Part shown: positions 15,883 to 23,776 of the stretch, piece by piece
How positions within the stretch are numbered: position 1 is the stretch's first letter
Layout of the letters: every line of letters starts with the position of its first letter
The notes under the pieces: model-generated
Seen by the model: the letters and a program-made list of their open reading frames with translations, nothing else
The model's database searches: none
Told to the model about the DNA's origin: nothing
NCBI GenBank assembly: GCA_017483465.1
Contig: JAFUWN010000101.1
Coordinates: 1 to 50,512 of the forward strand
Reading direction: 5' to 3'
DNA: 50,512 nucleotides
From: Oscillospiraceae bacterium
Lineage (GTDB): Bacteria; Bacillota; Clostridia; Oscillospirales; Ruminococcaceae
Position numbers and translations under genes: made by a program

Positions 15883-16710
15883 TCAGAAATTTGCAATGTC
15901 TGCATAGGACATATCGGGCTGTACAGCGAGGTTAATACCGCATCCGATCAGATGGGCGGCCTGTGTGATGAGTCTGTCAATATCACGGGGAGCAACTGTC
16001 ATATCCGGAGCATGTTCGGCAAGATATTTAGTATTGATGACGGTCGGCACACCGATGCCGATAACGGGAATGCCGAGTGTTTCCCGGTTCAGAGCCGTTC
16101 TGTGATTGGAAACACCGCTGCCGGGGGAAATACCGGTATCAGCGATCTGAATCGTCCTGCCAAGCCGTTCCGGAGCGGTACAGGCAAGGGCATCCACGGC
16201 AATGACAGCAGAGGGATGAATTTTTTCACAGACGGCCTGAATTAATTCTGCCGACTCGATTCCGGTTTGTCCGAGTACGCCTCCGGCGAGGGTACTCACC
16301 GGACGGAGCTGTTTTAAAAAATCTTCGTCTTCACAGGCAAGTTCTTTCTGTAAATGCCGGGTAGCAATAATTTTTTCCGTGACACGAACCCCGAGTGCAT
16401 CCGGTGTGATCTGCGGATTGCCGAGTCCGGCGATAAAGATCAGGCCAGTTTCCGGGAGCAGATTTTTTAATTCCTGAGCAAATTCTTCTGTCATTTCGGG
16501 ATAATGTTCCGAAAAGCCGGAGAGCGATTCGCCTGTCAGGGTGATATATCTGCCTTCCGGCTTATCCAGCATTTTTCCGGCTTCGGAATCTGTGATCTGA
16601 ATTTCCGTAATCTGAAAATAGTTTCCCCGCTGCTGCTGGATGATGCCGGAAGATTCCGGCATTTCTGAAACGCTTTCCAGTGCCAGGTCTGTTCTGTAGG
16701 GCATTGTCAT
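15883..16710 (-). CDS. gpr: GPR spore-germination endopeptidase
   Basis: 275 aa from ATG 16710 (AAAGGAGC 6 bases before it). The sequence MPYRTDLALESV at the N-terminus, VAGLGN-like FIAGLGNPQITPDALGVRV, VSTLAGGVLGQTGIES, AVDALACTAPERLGRTIQIADTGISPGSGVSNHR and IGIGVPTVIN are hallmarks of the A25 germination protease that degrades small acid-soluble spore proteins. Divergent pairing with rpsT is the common Clostridia arrangement. It implies a sporulation programme or its remnant in this fibre degrader. There is no sign of decay. Confidence 0.95.
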   Translation of the reverse strand: MTMPYRTDLALESVSEMPESSGIIQQQRGNYFQITEIQITDSEAGKMLDKPEGRYITLTGESLSGFSEHYPEMTEEFAQELKNLLPETGLIFIAGLGNPQITPDALGVRVTEKIIATRHLQKELACEDEDFLKQLRPVSTLAGGVLGQTGIESAELIQAVCEKIHPSAVIAVDALACTAPERLGRTIQIADTGISPGSGVSNHRTALNRETLGIPVIGIGVPTVINTKYLAEHAPDMTVAPRDIDRLITQAAHLIGCGINLAVQPDMSYADIANF

Positions 16711-16787
16711 AAAAAAGCTCCTTTCCGAATTATGCAATATGCCGAAAAAGTGGAGAAATTTTTATCAAAAAAACGTGAAAAAGATGC

Positions 16788-16816
16788 TTGCAATTCTTTT
16801 CCGGACATGGTATAAT
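16788..16816 (+). promoter_or_regulatory. Promoter of rpsT
   Basis: TTGCAA (16788-16793), 17-base spacer, TATAAT (16811-16816), giving a ~130-base leader. Confidence 0.8.
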
Positions 16817-16822
16817 AGTACT

Positions 16823-16950
16823 TAGGTGCGGTATATGATGTTTGGACGGTCGTACCGTCCGGAAACAGGCGGTGTCTCCCTGTTTTCTTATTCTGTACCG
16901 GAAAAGTGCTCGCTATGCACTTGAATATTTTTTTATTTCAAGGAGGTGTT
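16823..16950 (+). promoter_or_regulatory. Structured 5' leader of rpsT
   Basis: Within the leader a closing helix CGGTA (16829-16833) / TACCG (16896-16900) encloses two hairpins: GGACGGT/ACCGTCC with loop CGT (16844-16860) and AAACAGG/CCTGTTT (16863-16885, followed by a T-rich run). A third hairpin AAGTGC/GCACTT (16904-16922) precedes the ribosome site. Ribosomal-protein leaders of this shape are often autoregulatory; S20 binding is inferred. Confidence 0.5.
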
Positions 16951-16956
16951 TCCGGA

Positions 16957-17211
16957 ATGCCGAATATCAAATCTGCCAAGAAGAGAGTAAAAGTCAATAA
17001 GACCAAGGCTGCTGCCAACAAGGCAAGAAAGTCCAATCTCAAGACAGTCATCAAGAAAGCGGAATTAGCTGCTGCTAATAATGCTGCTGACAAAGAAGCT
17101 GTTATCAAGTTCGCAATCAAGCGTGTTGACCAGGCATGTGCTAAAAATCTTCTGCACAAGAACAACGCAGCAAGAAAGAAGTCCCATCTGGCAAAGCTGC
17201 TGAATGCGTAA
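16957..17211 (+). CDS. rpsT: 30S ribosomal protein S20
   Basis: 84 aa, starting MPNIKSAKKRVKVNKTKAAANKARKS and ending NNAARKKSHLAKLLNA: the classic lysine/alanine-rich S20 helical protein of normal length. ATG 16957 has AAGGAGG 10 bases upstream; the longer in-frame start at 16906 lies in the structured leader and is rejected. It assembles early into the 30S subunit by binding 16S rRNA. Single-gene unit with its own promoter and terminator. Confidence 0.97.
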   Translation: MPNIKSAKKRVKVNKTKAAANKARKSNLKTVIKKAELAAANNAADKEAVIKFAIKRVDQACAKNLLHKNNAARKKSHLAKLLNA

Positions 17212-17226
17212 TTTGCAAAAATAAAC

Positions 17227-17267
17227 GCCCTGTTCCCATCTCACCGGAACAGGGCATTTTATTTTTT
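17227..17267 (+). terminator. rpsT terminator
   Basis: 10-bp stem GCCCTGTTCC / GGAACAGGGC followed by ATTTTATTTTTTT. Confidence 0.92.
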
Positions 17268-17274
17268 TCAGGCC

Positions 17275-17511
17275 TTAGCCGATTGAGTGAATCTGATTCC
17301 GATTCTCATGGTCATCCAGACGGAATAACAGCGTTGTACACCATACCGCCGAGACGGCTACAAGAATGTAAACCGCCCTGCTGAGTACAGATGCTGAACC
17401 GCCTAACAGCCAGGCAACAAGATCAAATTCAAAAATACCGACCAGACCCCAGTTGATACCGCCGATAATCAGCAGTGTCAGACAAATTTTATCCCAGATG
17501 CTGTTGTTCAT
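17275..17511 (-). CDS. DUF378 (YuzA-like) small membrane protein
   Basis: 78 aa from ATG 17511 (AGAGGT upstream). Two transmembrane segments, the first containing the DUF378 signature LLIIGGINWGLVGIFEFDLVAWLLGG, the second VLSRAVYILVAVSAVWCTTLLF. Conserved, abundant in Firmicutes, function unknown. Its stop is close to the rpsT terminator, which serves both directions. Confidence 0.85.
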   Translation of the reverse strand: MNNSIWDKICLTLLIIGGINWGLVGIFEFDLVAWLLGGSASVLSRAVYILVAVSAVWCTTLLFRLDDHENRNQIHSIG

Positions 17512-17678
17512 GGTGATACCTCTTTCTGTGAAACGGCAGTCACCGTTCACGCAGATAGTATGTGCCGATTTTCAGAAAATCATACAGGAAAAATTCGGAA
17601 ATTTATTTCCGAAAATCTATGAATCTGACAGAAAGTTTATCTGTTTTTTGAAATTATTGCAGAAATTTACAAAACCTC

Positions 17679-17707
17679 TTGACAAACAGGATTTTATGAA
17701 TTATAAT
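17679..17707 (+). promoter_or_regulatory. Promoter of the SSS symporter operon
   Basis: TTGACA (17679-17684), 17-base spacer, TATAAT (17702-17707), about 80 bases before the start at 17786. Confidence 0.85.
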
Positions 17708-17785
17708 AATAATTACAATTGCTTTTATATAGAAAAGCGTTAAAGCTTTAAATCAGAAAAATAATTAAAGAGAGGTAAACGAATT

Positions 17786-19390
17786 ATGATCAAATGGCTT
17801 ATTCTGGTGCTGTATCTGTGTCTGATGGTAGGCATTGGCATTTACTGCAACCGGAAAACAAAAAGTGTCAGCGATTTCGTACTTGGCGGAAGAAGCATAG
17901 GCCCCTGGTTTTCGGCATTTGCTTTCGGAACATCTTATTTTTCGGCCGTTGTGTTTATCGGCTATGCCGGGCAGTTCGGCTGGAAATACGGCATTTCCGC
18001 AACCTGGATCGGACTGGGAAATGCTTTGATCGGTTCGCTGCTGGCATGGGTGATTCTCGGCAGAAGAACCAGAACCATGACAAAATTTTTAGACTGTGCG
18101 ACCATGCCGGAATTTTTCGAGAAACGCTATCAGAGCAAGGCTCTGAAAATTGCGGCATCTCTGATTGTATTTTTATTCCTGATACCCTATACAGCCTCGG
18201 TTTATAACGGTTTATCCAGATTATTTGAATCTTCTCTGGGGATTCCGTATATTTATTGTATTATTATTATGGCTGTTTTCACAGCGATTTATGTCATTGC
18301 CGGCGGTTTCCATGCTACGGCTCTGAATGACTTTGTACAGGGCATTATTATGCTGATCGGTATTTTGGCAGTTGTATTTACAATTGTGAATTATCAGGGC
18401 GGTTTTGGCAATGCTATGCAGAATCTCGGAAAAATTGCAGATGATTCCGGCAATACACAGACACTGAATTCCGTATTCGGCCCTTATCCGGCCGATCTGC
18501 TTGGTGTTGTGATTCTGACCTCTCTGGGAACATGGGGACTTCCGCAGATGATTCAGAAATTTTATTCCATTTCTGATGATGCGGCTATCCGCAGAGGCAG
18601 TATTATTTCCACTGTTTTTGCTGTGATTGTTTCCGGCGGATGCTATTTCCTGGGCGGATTCGGCAGACTGTTCGGTACAGCCGATGCTTCCGATACTTCT
18701 AAAATATTTATTAATACCGTCAACGGAAAACTGGAATATGATGCCATTGTTCCGGCAATGCTTCAGACGGCTCTGCCTGAATTCTTAATCGGACTGATTG
18801 TTGTACTGGTGTTATCTGCTTCGATGTCTACACTGTCTTCTTTGGTACTGACATCAAGTTCGACTCTGACACTTGACCTGATCAAGCCGGCAATGAAAAA
18901 CAAAATGGATGAGAAAAAACAGGTATTATGCATCAGAATTTTCATTGCTGTCTTTCTGCTGATTTCTGTTATTATGGCTGCGAATAAAAACGCTTATATC
19001 ACGACTCTGATGAGCATTTCATGGGGAGCATTATCCGGTTCGTTCTTAGCACCGTTTATGCTGGGTTTATTCTCGAAGAAAATCACCCCTGCCGGTGTAT
19101 GGGCATGTTTCGGTTTTGCAGTAATCTTCACGCTGACACATACGGCATTATTCATGCTCGGATGGTTCCCGGAACTTACAAAAGCAGCCGCAAGTCTGCC
19201 GATTCCGTTTACAGTTACTTCACCGCTGAATGCCGGTGCATTCTGCATGATTTTCTCTCTGATTCTCTGTCCTGTTGTGAGCAGCTTCACAAAAGTGAAA
19301 GACGAAAAAGAAGTTGACAGAATTTTCACCTGCTATGAAGAAGAAAAGAAGTCCGGAGCTGTCAGCAGTAAGCAGGAGGCTCTGTCTTGA
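17786..19390 (+). CDS. Sodium:solute symporter (SSS family)
   Basis: 534 aa with about 13 hydrophobic helices. The N-terminal pattern VGIGIYCNRKTKSVSDFVLGGRSIGPWFSAFAFGTSYFSAVVFIGYAG is characteristic of SSS (PutP/PanF-type) transporters, and LVVLVLSASMSTLSSLVLTSSS is the conserved Na+-site helix near residue 345. It imports an organic solute with Na+; the substrate cannot be told from sequence. GAGAGGT precedes the ATG. The next gene, a hydrolase, overlaps its stop (TTGA), so both likely act on one substrate. Confidence 0.9.
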   Translation: MIKWLILVLYLCLMVGIGIYCNRKTKSVSDFVLGGRSIGPWFSAFAFGTSYFSAVVFIGYAGQFGWKYGISATWIGLGNALIGSLLAWVILGRRTRTMTKFLDCATMPEFFEKRYQSKALKIAASLIVFLFLIPYTASVYNGLSRLFESSLGIPYIYCIIIMAVFTAIYVIAGGFHATALNDFVQGIIMLIGILAVVFTIVNYQGGFGNAMQNLGKIADDSGNTQTLNSVFGPYPADLLGVVILTSLGTWGLPQMIQKFYSISDDAAIRRGSIISTVFAVIVSGGCYFLGGFGRLFGTADASDTSKIFINTVNGKLEYDAIVPAMLQTALPEFLIGLIVVLVLSASMSTLSSLVLTSSSTLTLDLIKPAMKNKMDEKKQVLCIRIFIAVFLLISVIMAANKNAYITTLMSISWGALSGSFLAPFMLGLFSKKITPAGVWACFGFAVIFTLTHTALFMLGWFPELTKAAASLPIPFTVTSPLNAGAFCMIFSLILCPVVSSFTKVKDEKEVDRIFTCYEEEKKSGAVSSKQEALS

Positions 19391-20199
19391 ATTATATTGA
19401 TTTTCATGTCCATGCCTTTGCGGATAAAATCGCTGAAAGAACGGTAAAAGCATTAGCTGAAACCGCCGGAGAACCGCCGGAAACCAACGGAACGCTTTCC
19501 GATACAGAGCGAAAAATGCAGGAATGGCATGTTGATGGCTTTGTACTGCTTTCGATTGCTACGAAACCGACACAGCATCTTGTCTGCAATAACTGGGCGG
19601 CTTCCTGTAAATCTGATCATATTTTTCCGTTCGGAAGCGTTCACCCTGACGGGGAAGATGTCTTTCAGGAACTGGAACGCATTAAAGAATTAGGGCTTTA
19701 CGGAATCAAACTCCATCCGGATTATCAGCATTTTTTTGCTGATGAAGAACGCATGTTTCCGATTTACAGAAAATGCGGTGAACTGGGGCTTCCGATTCTG
19801 TTTCATGCCGGAGTCGATCCGGTTTGTCCTGACTGTGTGCATTGTTCTCCGAAAGCGGCTGTGAAAGCCTTGGAAGCCGCTCCGGATACGACTTTTATTC
19901 TGGCACATCTGGGAGGGAATCAGCTCTGGCAGGAAGTGGAAACGACCTTAGCAGGAAATTTCGGGAATCTCTATTTTGATACGGCTGTCATTGGCAGTCA
20001 TATGCATGATGACGAGTTATTATATAAAATTATCGAAAAGCATGGTTATGATAAAATTCTTCTTGCAAGTGACTGTCCCTGGGACAATACGGAAGTGACA
20101 GTTCAGAAAATCAGAAAGCTTGGTCTGACTCCTGAACAGGAACATGCTGTCTTTGCCGGAAATGCTGAAAAATTACTGCAAATATCCGGAGAGAGATAA
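19387..20199 (+). CDS. Amidohydrolase-2 family metal-dependent hydrolase
   Basis: 270 aa starting with TTG at 19387 (AGGAGG 8 bases before; overlaps the symporter stop). TIM-barrel metal ligands are visible: DFHVHAF at the N-terminus, GIKLHPDYQHF, LFHAGVD, FILAHLGG and LLASDCPWDN near the C-terminus, as in COG2159 amidohydrolases/decarboxylases. It contains an additional Cys pair (VCPDCVHC). It probably hydrolyses or decarboxylates the solute brought in by the upstream symporter; the substrate is unknown. Confidence 0.85.
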   Translation: MNYIDFHVHAFADKIAERTVKALAETAGEPPETNGTLSDTERKMQEWHVDGFVLLSIATKPTQHLVCNNWAASCKSDHIFPFGSVHPDGEDVFQELERIKELGLYGIKLHPDYQHFFADEERMFPIYRKCGELGLPILFHAGVDPVCPDCVHCSPKAAVKALEAAPDTTFILAHLGGNQLWQEVETTLAGNFGNLYFDTAVIGSHMHDDELLYKIIEKHGYDKILLASDCPWDNTEVTVQKIRKLGLTPEQEHAVFAGNAEKLLQISGER

Positions 20200-20218
20200 A
20201 ATTTGAATCAGACATAAA

Positions 20219-20246
20219 CAGCACGGCCGGAAACCGTGCTGTTTTC
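20219..20246 (+). terminator. Terminator of the symporter-hydrolase operon
   Basis: 8-bp stem CAGCACGG / CCGTGCTG with loop CCGGAAA, followed by TTTTC. Confidence 0.75.
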
Positions 20247-20296
20247 TGATAATTTGCATAAAATTATGTTAGAATTGTAAATTTTTTCAGATCTTA

Positions 20297-20325
20297 TTGA
20301 AAACGTTTAAGAAATATGTTATAAT
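20297..20325 (+). promoter_or_regulatory. Promoter of the GGDEF gene
   Basis: TTGAAA (20297-20302), 17-base spacer, TATAAT (20320-20325). Confidence 0.8.
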
Positions 20326-20357
20326 AAAGCTAAGTTTTTTCAGCGGAGGTCAGAACG

Positions 20358-21509
20358 ATGAATCTGCAAGCTATTATTACGACCAACTGTATTGGATTTG
20401 CTCTGCTTATTATCCTGTTGATCAGCAGTCATCTTGTTCGGCAGAGACAGCAGCTCAGTGACAACATGTTTACAGCAATGATTATTCTCACAGCCTCAGC
20501 ATGTATAACAGAAATGCTGACGTTTATCTTCGACGGAAATACCTCATATGCATGGATTCGTACTTTGAATATGGCCGGTACTTCATGGCTTTATCTTGTA
20601 AATGTACTGGATTCTTATCTGTGGTGTATCTATGTGGAGTTAAGATTATATCATGATGTCCAGCGTACCAGGAGAAGAGGCCCTTTTATCGGAATTCCCA
20701 TGTTGATGGCTGTAATTGCCGTGATTCTGAACTGTAGTTATCAGTTTTTATTCAGTATCAATGAACAGAATGTGTATCAAAGAGAGATCGGAGGATATAT
20801 TTATTATACGCTGACGACAGGGTATCTGTTTTACAGTCTGGTGATCAGATGGCAGTATAACAGGAAATTCGGAAAAGACAGATTTTTCCCGATCTATATG
20901 TTTATCGCTCCGATTATACTGGGAGCAACCGCACAGTTTTTTATATACGGCATTTCCATCGGATGGTGCTGTACGGCAATCGGGCTTGTCAGCATTTATA
21001 TGAGTCTGCAAAATGAGCTGTCTTATATCGACCCGCTGACTAAGCTCTATAACCGGAATTATCTGGATCATATGCTGAATCATATCAGCCGGAAAGAAAT
21101 CACAGCCGGCGGTATCATGATTGATCTGGATTATTTCAAATCCATCAATGATCAGTATGGACATACAGTCGGTGATGAAGCCCTTGTGGAAGCGGCACGG
21201 ATTATCCGGCTTTCCATACCGGAAAAGGCATTGCCTGTACGGTTTGCCGGAGATGAATTTATTATTCTCATCCGGAACGGTGAGGAAGAAACATTATTGC
21301 AGATCGAAGAAACTCTCAGAGAAGGTGTAAAAAATTTCAATCAGACCAGTCAGAAACCGTATCAGCTATCCTTTTCGCTGGGGCATAGTGTACATCATCC
21401 GGAAACGCTGACAGATGCGTTTCTGAATGAAATGGATCATCATATGTATGAAGAAAAAAATAAAAAGCATTGCCGTTCTTCGAGAAATACAGCAAAAATG
21501 CCTGCATGA
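20358..21509 (+). CDS. Membrane diguanylate cyclase with AGDEF active site
   Basis: 383 aa; ATG 20358 has CGGAGGT 7 bases upstream. Six or seven transmembrane helices (about 7-215) form a sensory module, followed by a GGDEF domain (about 222-375): DPLTKLYNRNYLDHML, GGIMIDLDYFKSINDQYGHTVGDEAL, and RFAGDEFIIL at 294-304. The signature is AGDEF rather than GGDEF; the first Gly-to-Ala variant is known in active cyclases. No RxxD inhibitory site is visible before the signature. It probably makes c-di-GMP from two GTP in response to a membrane signal. The stop codon lies inside the terminator hairpin. Confidence 0.9.
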   Translation: MNLQAIITTNCIGFALLIILLISSHLVRQRQQLSDNMFTAMIILTASACITEMLTFIFDGNTSYAWIRTLNMAGTSWLYLVNVLDSYLWCIYVELRLYHDVQRTRRRGPFIGIPMLMAVIAVILNCSYQFLFSINEQNVYQREIGGYIYYTLTTGYLFYSLVIRWQYNRKFGKDRFFPIYMFIAPIILGATAQFFIYGISIGWCCTAIGLVSIYMSLQNELSYIDPLTKLYNRNYLDHMLNHISRKEITAGGIMIDLDYFKSINDQYGHTVGDEALVEAARIIRLSIPEKALPVRFAGDEFIILIRNGEEETLLQIEETLREGVKNFNQTSQKPYQLSFSLGHSVHHPETLTDAFLNEMDHHMYEEKNKKHCRSSRNTAKMPA

Positions 21510-21528
21510 GCATTATGCAGGCAGATTT
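21499..21528. terminator. Bidirectional terminator
   Basis: 9-bp stem TGCCTGCAT / ATGCAGGCA with loop GAGCATT. GATTTTAG follows on plus, TTTTTGC on minus. It ends the GGDEF gene and the convergent acyltransferase operon. Confidence 0.85.
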
Positions 21529-21531
21529 TAG

Positions 21532-22617
21532 TTATTCTAAAATAATCCAGTCTTCAGCAAGCAGATCTTCCTGTGAAGGCTTCCAGGCAACAAGCTTGTC
21601 ATCCGCTGTTTTCATGGAAATCTGCATTTCTGTACCGGAAGAATCAATCCGGAGCTGAATTTCGGTATTTCCCCATGCAGTACGGGTCACAATATGATTT
21701 TCTTTCAGAGCACTGACAGCCTCGCTGAAAGAAACGAGAGTTTCTGTATCGGGAACGCTTTCTTCTGTGATGGTCTGAGTGCAGAGCCAGTCTGTCCAGC
21801 GGGCATAGTCATAGCCGGAAATATGGCTTCCGTCTCCGCTGTAATCTGCGGAAAGATAGCCGTTTTCGTCATCGAACAGAGGATTGACATCAATATAGAA
21901 ACTGTTCACACCGTCAGTCAGATTTTTAATATACTCGTTGGCCTGATTCAGATCGGCATTGCTGATACTGCTGCTTTCTTCAGAAAAAGTCTGTGTAATA
22001 TGCAGGTTTGCCATCATGAAAATCAAGGCATCCGGAGCTTCTTCCTGAATCATATTGTATAATTCCTGAATATGCGTACCAAATTCTTCCACACCGAATG
22101 CGATTTCATTCAGGCCGAGCATGACATAGATTTTTCCGTATTCGTTTTCAGAAAGCACTTCTCTGAGGGTACTGCCGTCTATTGTTTCACCGTCCAGAAT
22201 CTGATAGGCTGCCAGACCGCCGGTACAAAAATAATCTGCATTCGGAAGATTTCCGTAATTGCAAAGCCCGACAGTACGGGAATCACCGATAAACAGAGCA
22301 TCATCAAAATAAGACGGTTCACTGGTGACAAATCTGAGCGGCAGAGGTTCGGCAGGTTCGGGAACAGTTTCTGTAAGCAGTTCTGAATCTTGTTCCGGAA
22401 GTTCCGGAGCAGTTGTTTCGGTTTCCGGAGCGGTTTCTGTTTCTGCAGGTTCTTCGCTGACAGCAGCAGCCTGCGGCTTGTGACTGTTCCGGAGTTGGCT
22501 GAGCATAAACGGAGCAGAAATCAGATAGGCAATGCCAAACAGAAATGTAAAGCAATATCTTCTGATTTTATGGAGAGTCAGGCCTTTTTTGCGTTTTGAT
22601 CTGACTTGTTTTTTCAT
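21532..22617 (-). CDS. Membrane-anchored SGNH hydrolase/acyltransferase with C-terminal DUF2829 (Tad2-like) domain
   Basis: 361 aa. A very basic N-terminus (MKKQVRSKRKKG), one membrane helix (about 21-41), a Glu/Thr/Pro linker (51-92), and an SGNH domain (about 95-285) with Ser113 in IGDSR, Asn170 in GLNE and Asp262/His265 in DGSH, all catalytic blocks present. Residues about 297-361 match DUF2829: FSEAVSALKENHIVTRTAWG ... WKPSQEDLLAEDW. DUF2829 is the domain of phage Tad2 anti-Thoeris proteins that bind a cyclic ADP-ribose signal. An extracellular copy on an SGNH enzyme is unusual. ATGA overlap with the upstream paralog; last gene of the MBOAT operon, so probably moves acyl groups on an outer glycan. 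Confidence 0.8.
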   Translation of the reverse strand: MKKQVRSKRKKGLTLHKIRRYCFTFLFGIAYLISAPFMLSQLRNSHKPQAAAVSEEPAETETAPETETTAPELPEQDSELLTETVPEPAEPLPLRFVTSEPSYFDDALFIGDSRTVGLCNYGNLPNADYFCTGGLAAYQILDGETIDGSTLREVLSENEYGKIYVMLGLNEIAFGVEEFGTHIQELYNMIQEEAPDALIFMMANLHITQTFSEESSSISNADLNQANEYIKNLTDGVNSFYIDVNPLFDDENGYLSADYSGDGSHISGYDYARWTDWLCTQTITEESVPDTETLVSFSEAVSALKENHIVTRTAWGNTEIQLRIDSSGTEMQISMKTADDKLVAWKPSQEDLLAEDWIILE

Positions 22618-23708
22618 GAAGCATCACCGTTTCCGGTCAGGGAAACCCAGTCCTCGGCGAGCATATCTTCCTGTGAGGCAGTCCACGGAATGATTCTGTT
22701 ATCCGAAGTTTTCATTTCAATGGCATCAGAACTGCCGAGCTGAATCCAGACTTCTTCTCCCCAGTCTTTTCGGGAAAGATGACCGCCCTGTTTGAGAATT
22801 TCCACAGCCTGACCGAAATCAATTTCCGGCAGGGGAGCGGATTCATAGCTTTTTTCCGTAATAGTATGCTGACAGAGCCAGTCTGACCATTCCGGATAGT
22901 AAGTTGCATACGGATGAACACCATCGCCGGAGGCATCTGCCGGCAGACAGCCGTCTTCATCATCGAACAGAGGATTAATATCCAGATAGATGATATTTTT
23001 TCCGTCTGTCATTTCTTCGATTGCCTGATTGATGATATTCAGCCGTTCATTGCTTTCCGAGGGATTTTCAATAGAAGATTCCCAGGAAACATGCAGATTC
23101 GACATCAGATAGATCAGGGCATCGGGAGCACCTTCACGGACTTCATCCAGGAGTTCATTCATATTGATTCTGAAACTTTCGGCACTGTCGGCACATTCAT
23201 TCAGACCGAGCATAATATAGATTTTACTGTAATCACGATCATAGAATTTTCCGGCGAGGGTTTCACCCTCGACATACTTACCGCCCGTGACTTTATAAGT
23301 AGAAAGTCCGACCGCACAGAGATAATCTGCATTATCCAGTGTACCGTAATCACGGAGATCTTCCATTCTGGAATCACCGATAAACAGAGCATCATCAAAA
23401 TAGGACGGATCGCTTTCGACAAAGACAAGACCTGCTTTGGTTTTTTCCCGGGTATCGGGTTCGGTTTCAGATTCTGTTTCTGTTTCGGATTCCGTTTCAG
23501 AAAGTTCTGAACTTTCTGTTTCTTCCGGAGACTGAATTTCTTCTATGCTTTCAGCAACAGTTTCTGAGGGTTCTTCATATTTGGCATAGGCTTTGGAGAC
23601 TCTGGCATCCGGCGAGCCTTTCAGAACCTGACCGATAATCAGGGGGGAAGAAATCAGAAAACTGATACATAAAAGACCTGTATAGAGATATTTTGCATTT
23701 TTTCGCAT
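22614..23708 (-). CDS. Second SGNH protein with C-terminal DUF2829 (Tad2-like) domain
   Basis: 364 aa, a paralog of the next gene with the same layout: membrane helix about 9-28, acidic Ser/Glu/Thr linker 45-90, SGNH domain with Ser113, Asn170, Asp262 and His265 at identical positions, and DUF2829 at about 298-356 (FGQAVEILKQGGHLSRKDWG ... PWTASQEDMLAEDW). Weak GAGG ribosome site before ATG 23708. It sits between the MBOAT gene and the second SGNH gene, so the two probably form a relay for extracytoplasmic acyl transfer, as DltB-DltD or AlgI-AlgJ/X do. Divergence outside the catalytic blocks suggests distinct acceptors. Confidence 0.8.
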   Translation of the reverse strand: MRKNAKYLYTGLLCISFLISSPLIIGQVLKGSPDARVSKAYAKYEEPSETVAESIEEIQSPEETESSELSETESETETESETEPDTREKTKAGLVFVESDPSYFDDALFIGDSRMEDLRDYGTLDNADYLCAVGLSTYKVTGGKYVEGETLAGKFYDRDYSKIYIMLGLNECADSAESFRINMNELLDEVREGAPDALIYLMSNLHVSWESSIENPSESNERLNIINQAIEEMTDGKNIIYLDINPLFDDEDGCLPADASGDGVHPYATYYPEWSDWLCQHTITEKSYESAPLPEIDFGQAVEILKQGGHLSRKDWGEEVWIQLGSSDAIEMKTSDNRIIPWTASQEDMLAEDWVSLTGNGDAS

Positions 23709-23776
23709 ATGTGATCTGCCTCACTTTTATCTTTGAATTTGATTTTATGTTTCTGAGATAAATCAGAATATAATTA

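Noticed and set aside
20297-20357. c-di-GMP riboswitch before the GGDEF gene
   Set aside because: The leader is only about 25 bases, too short for such an aptamer.
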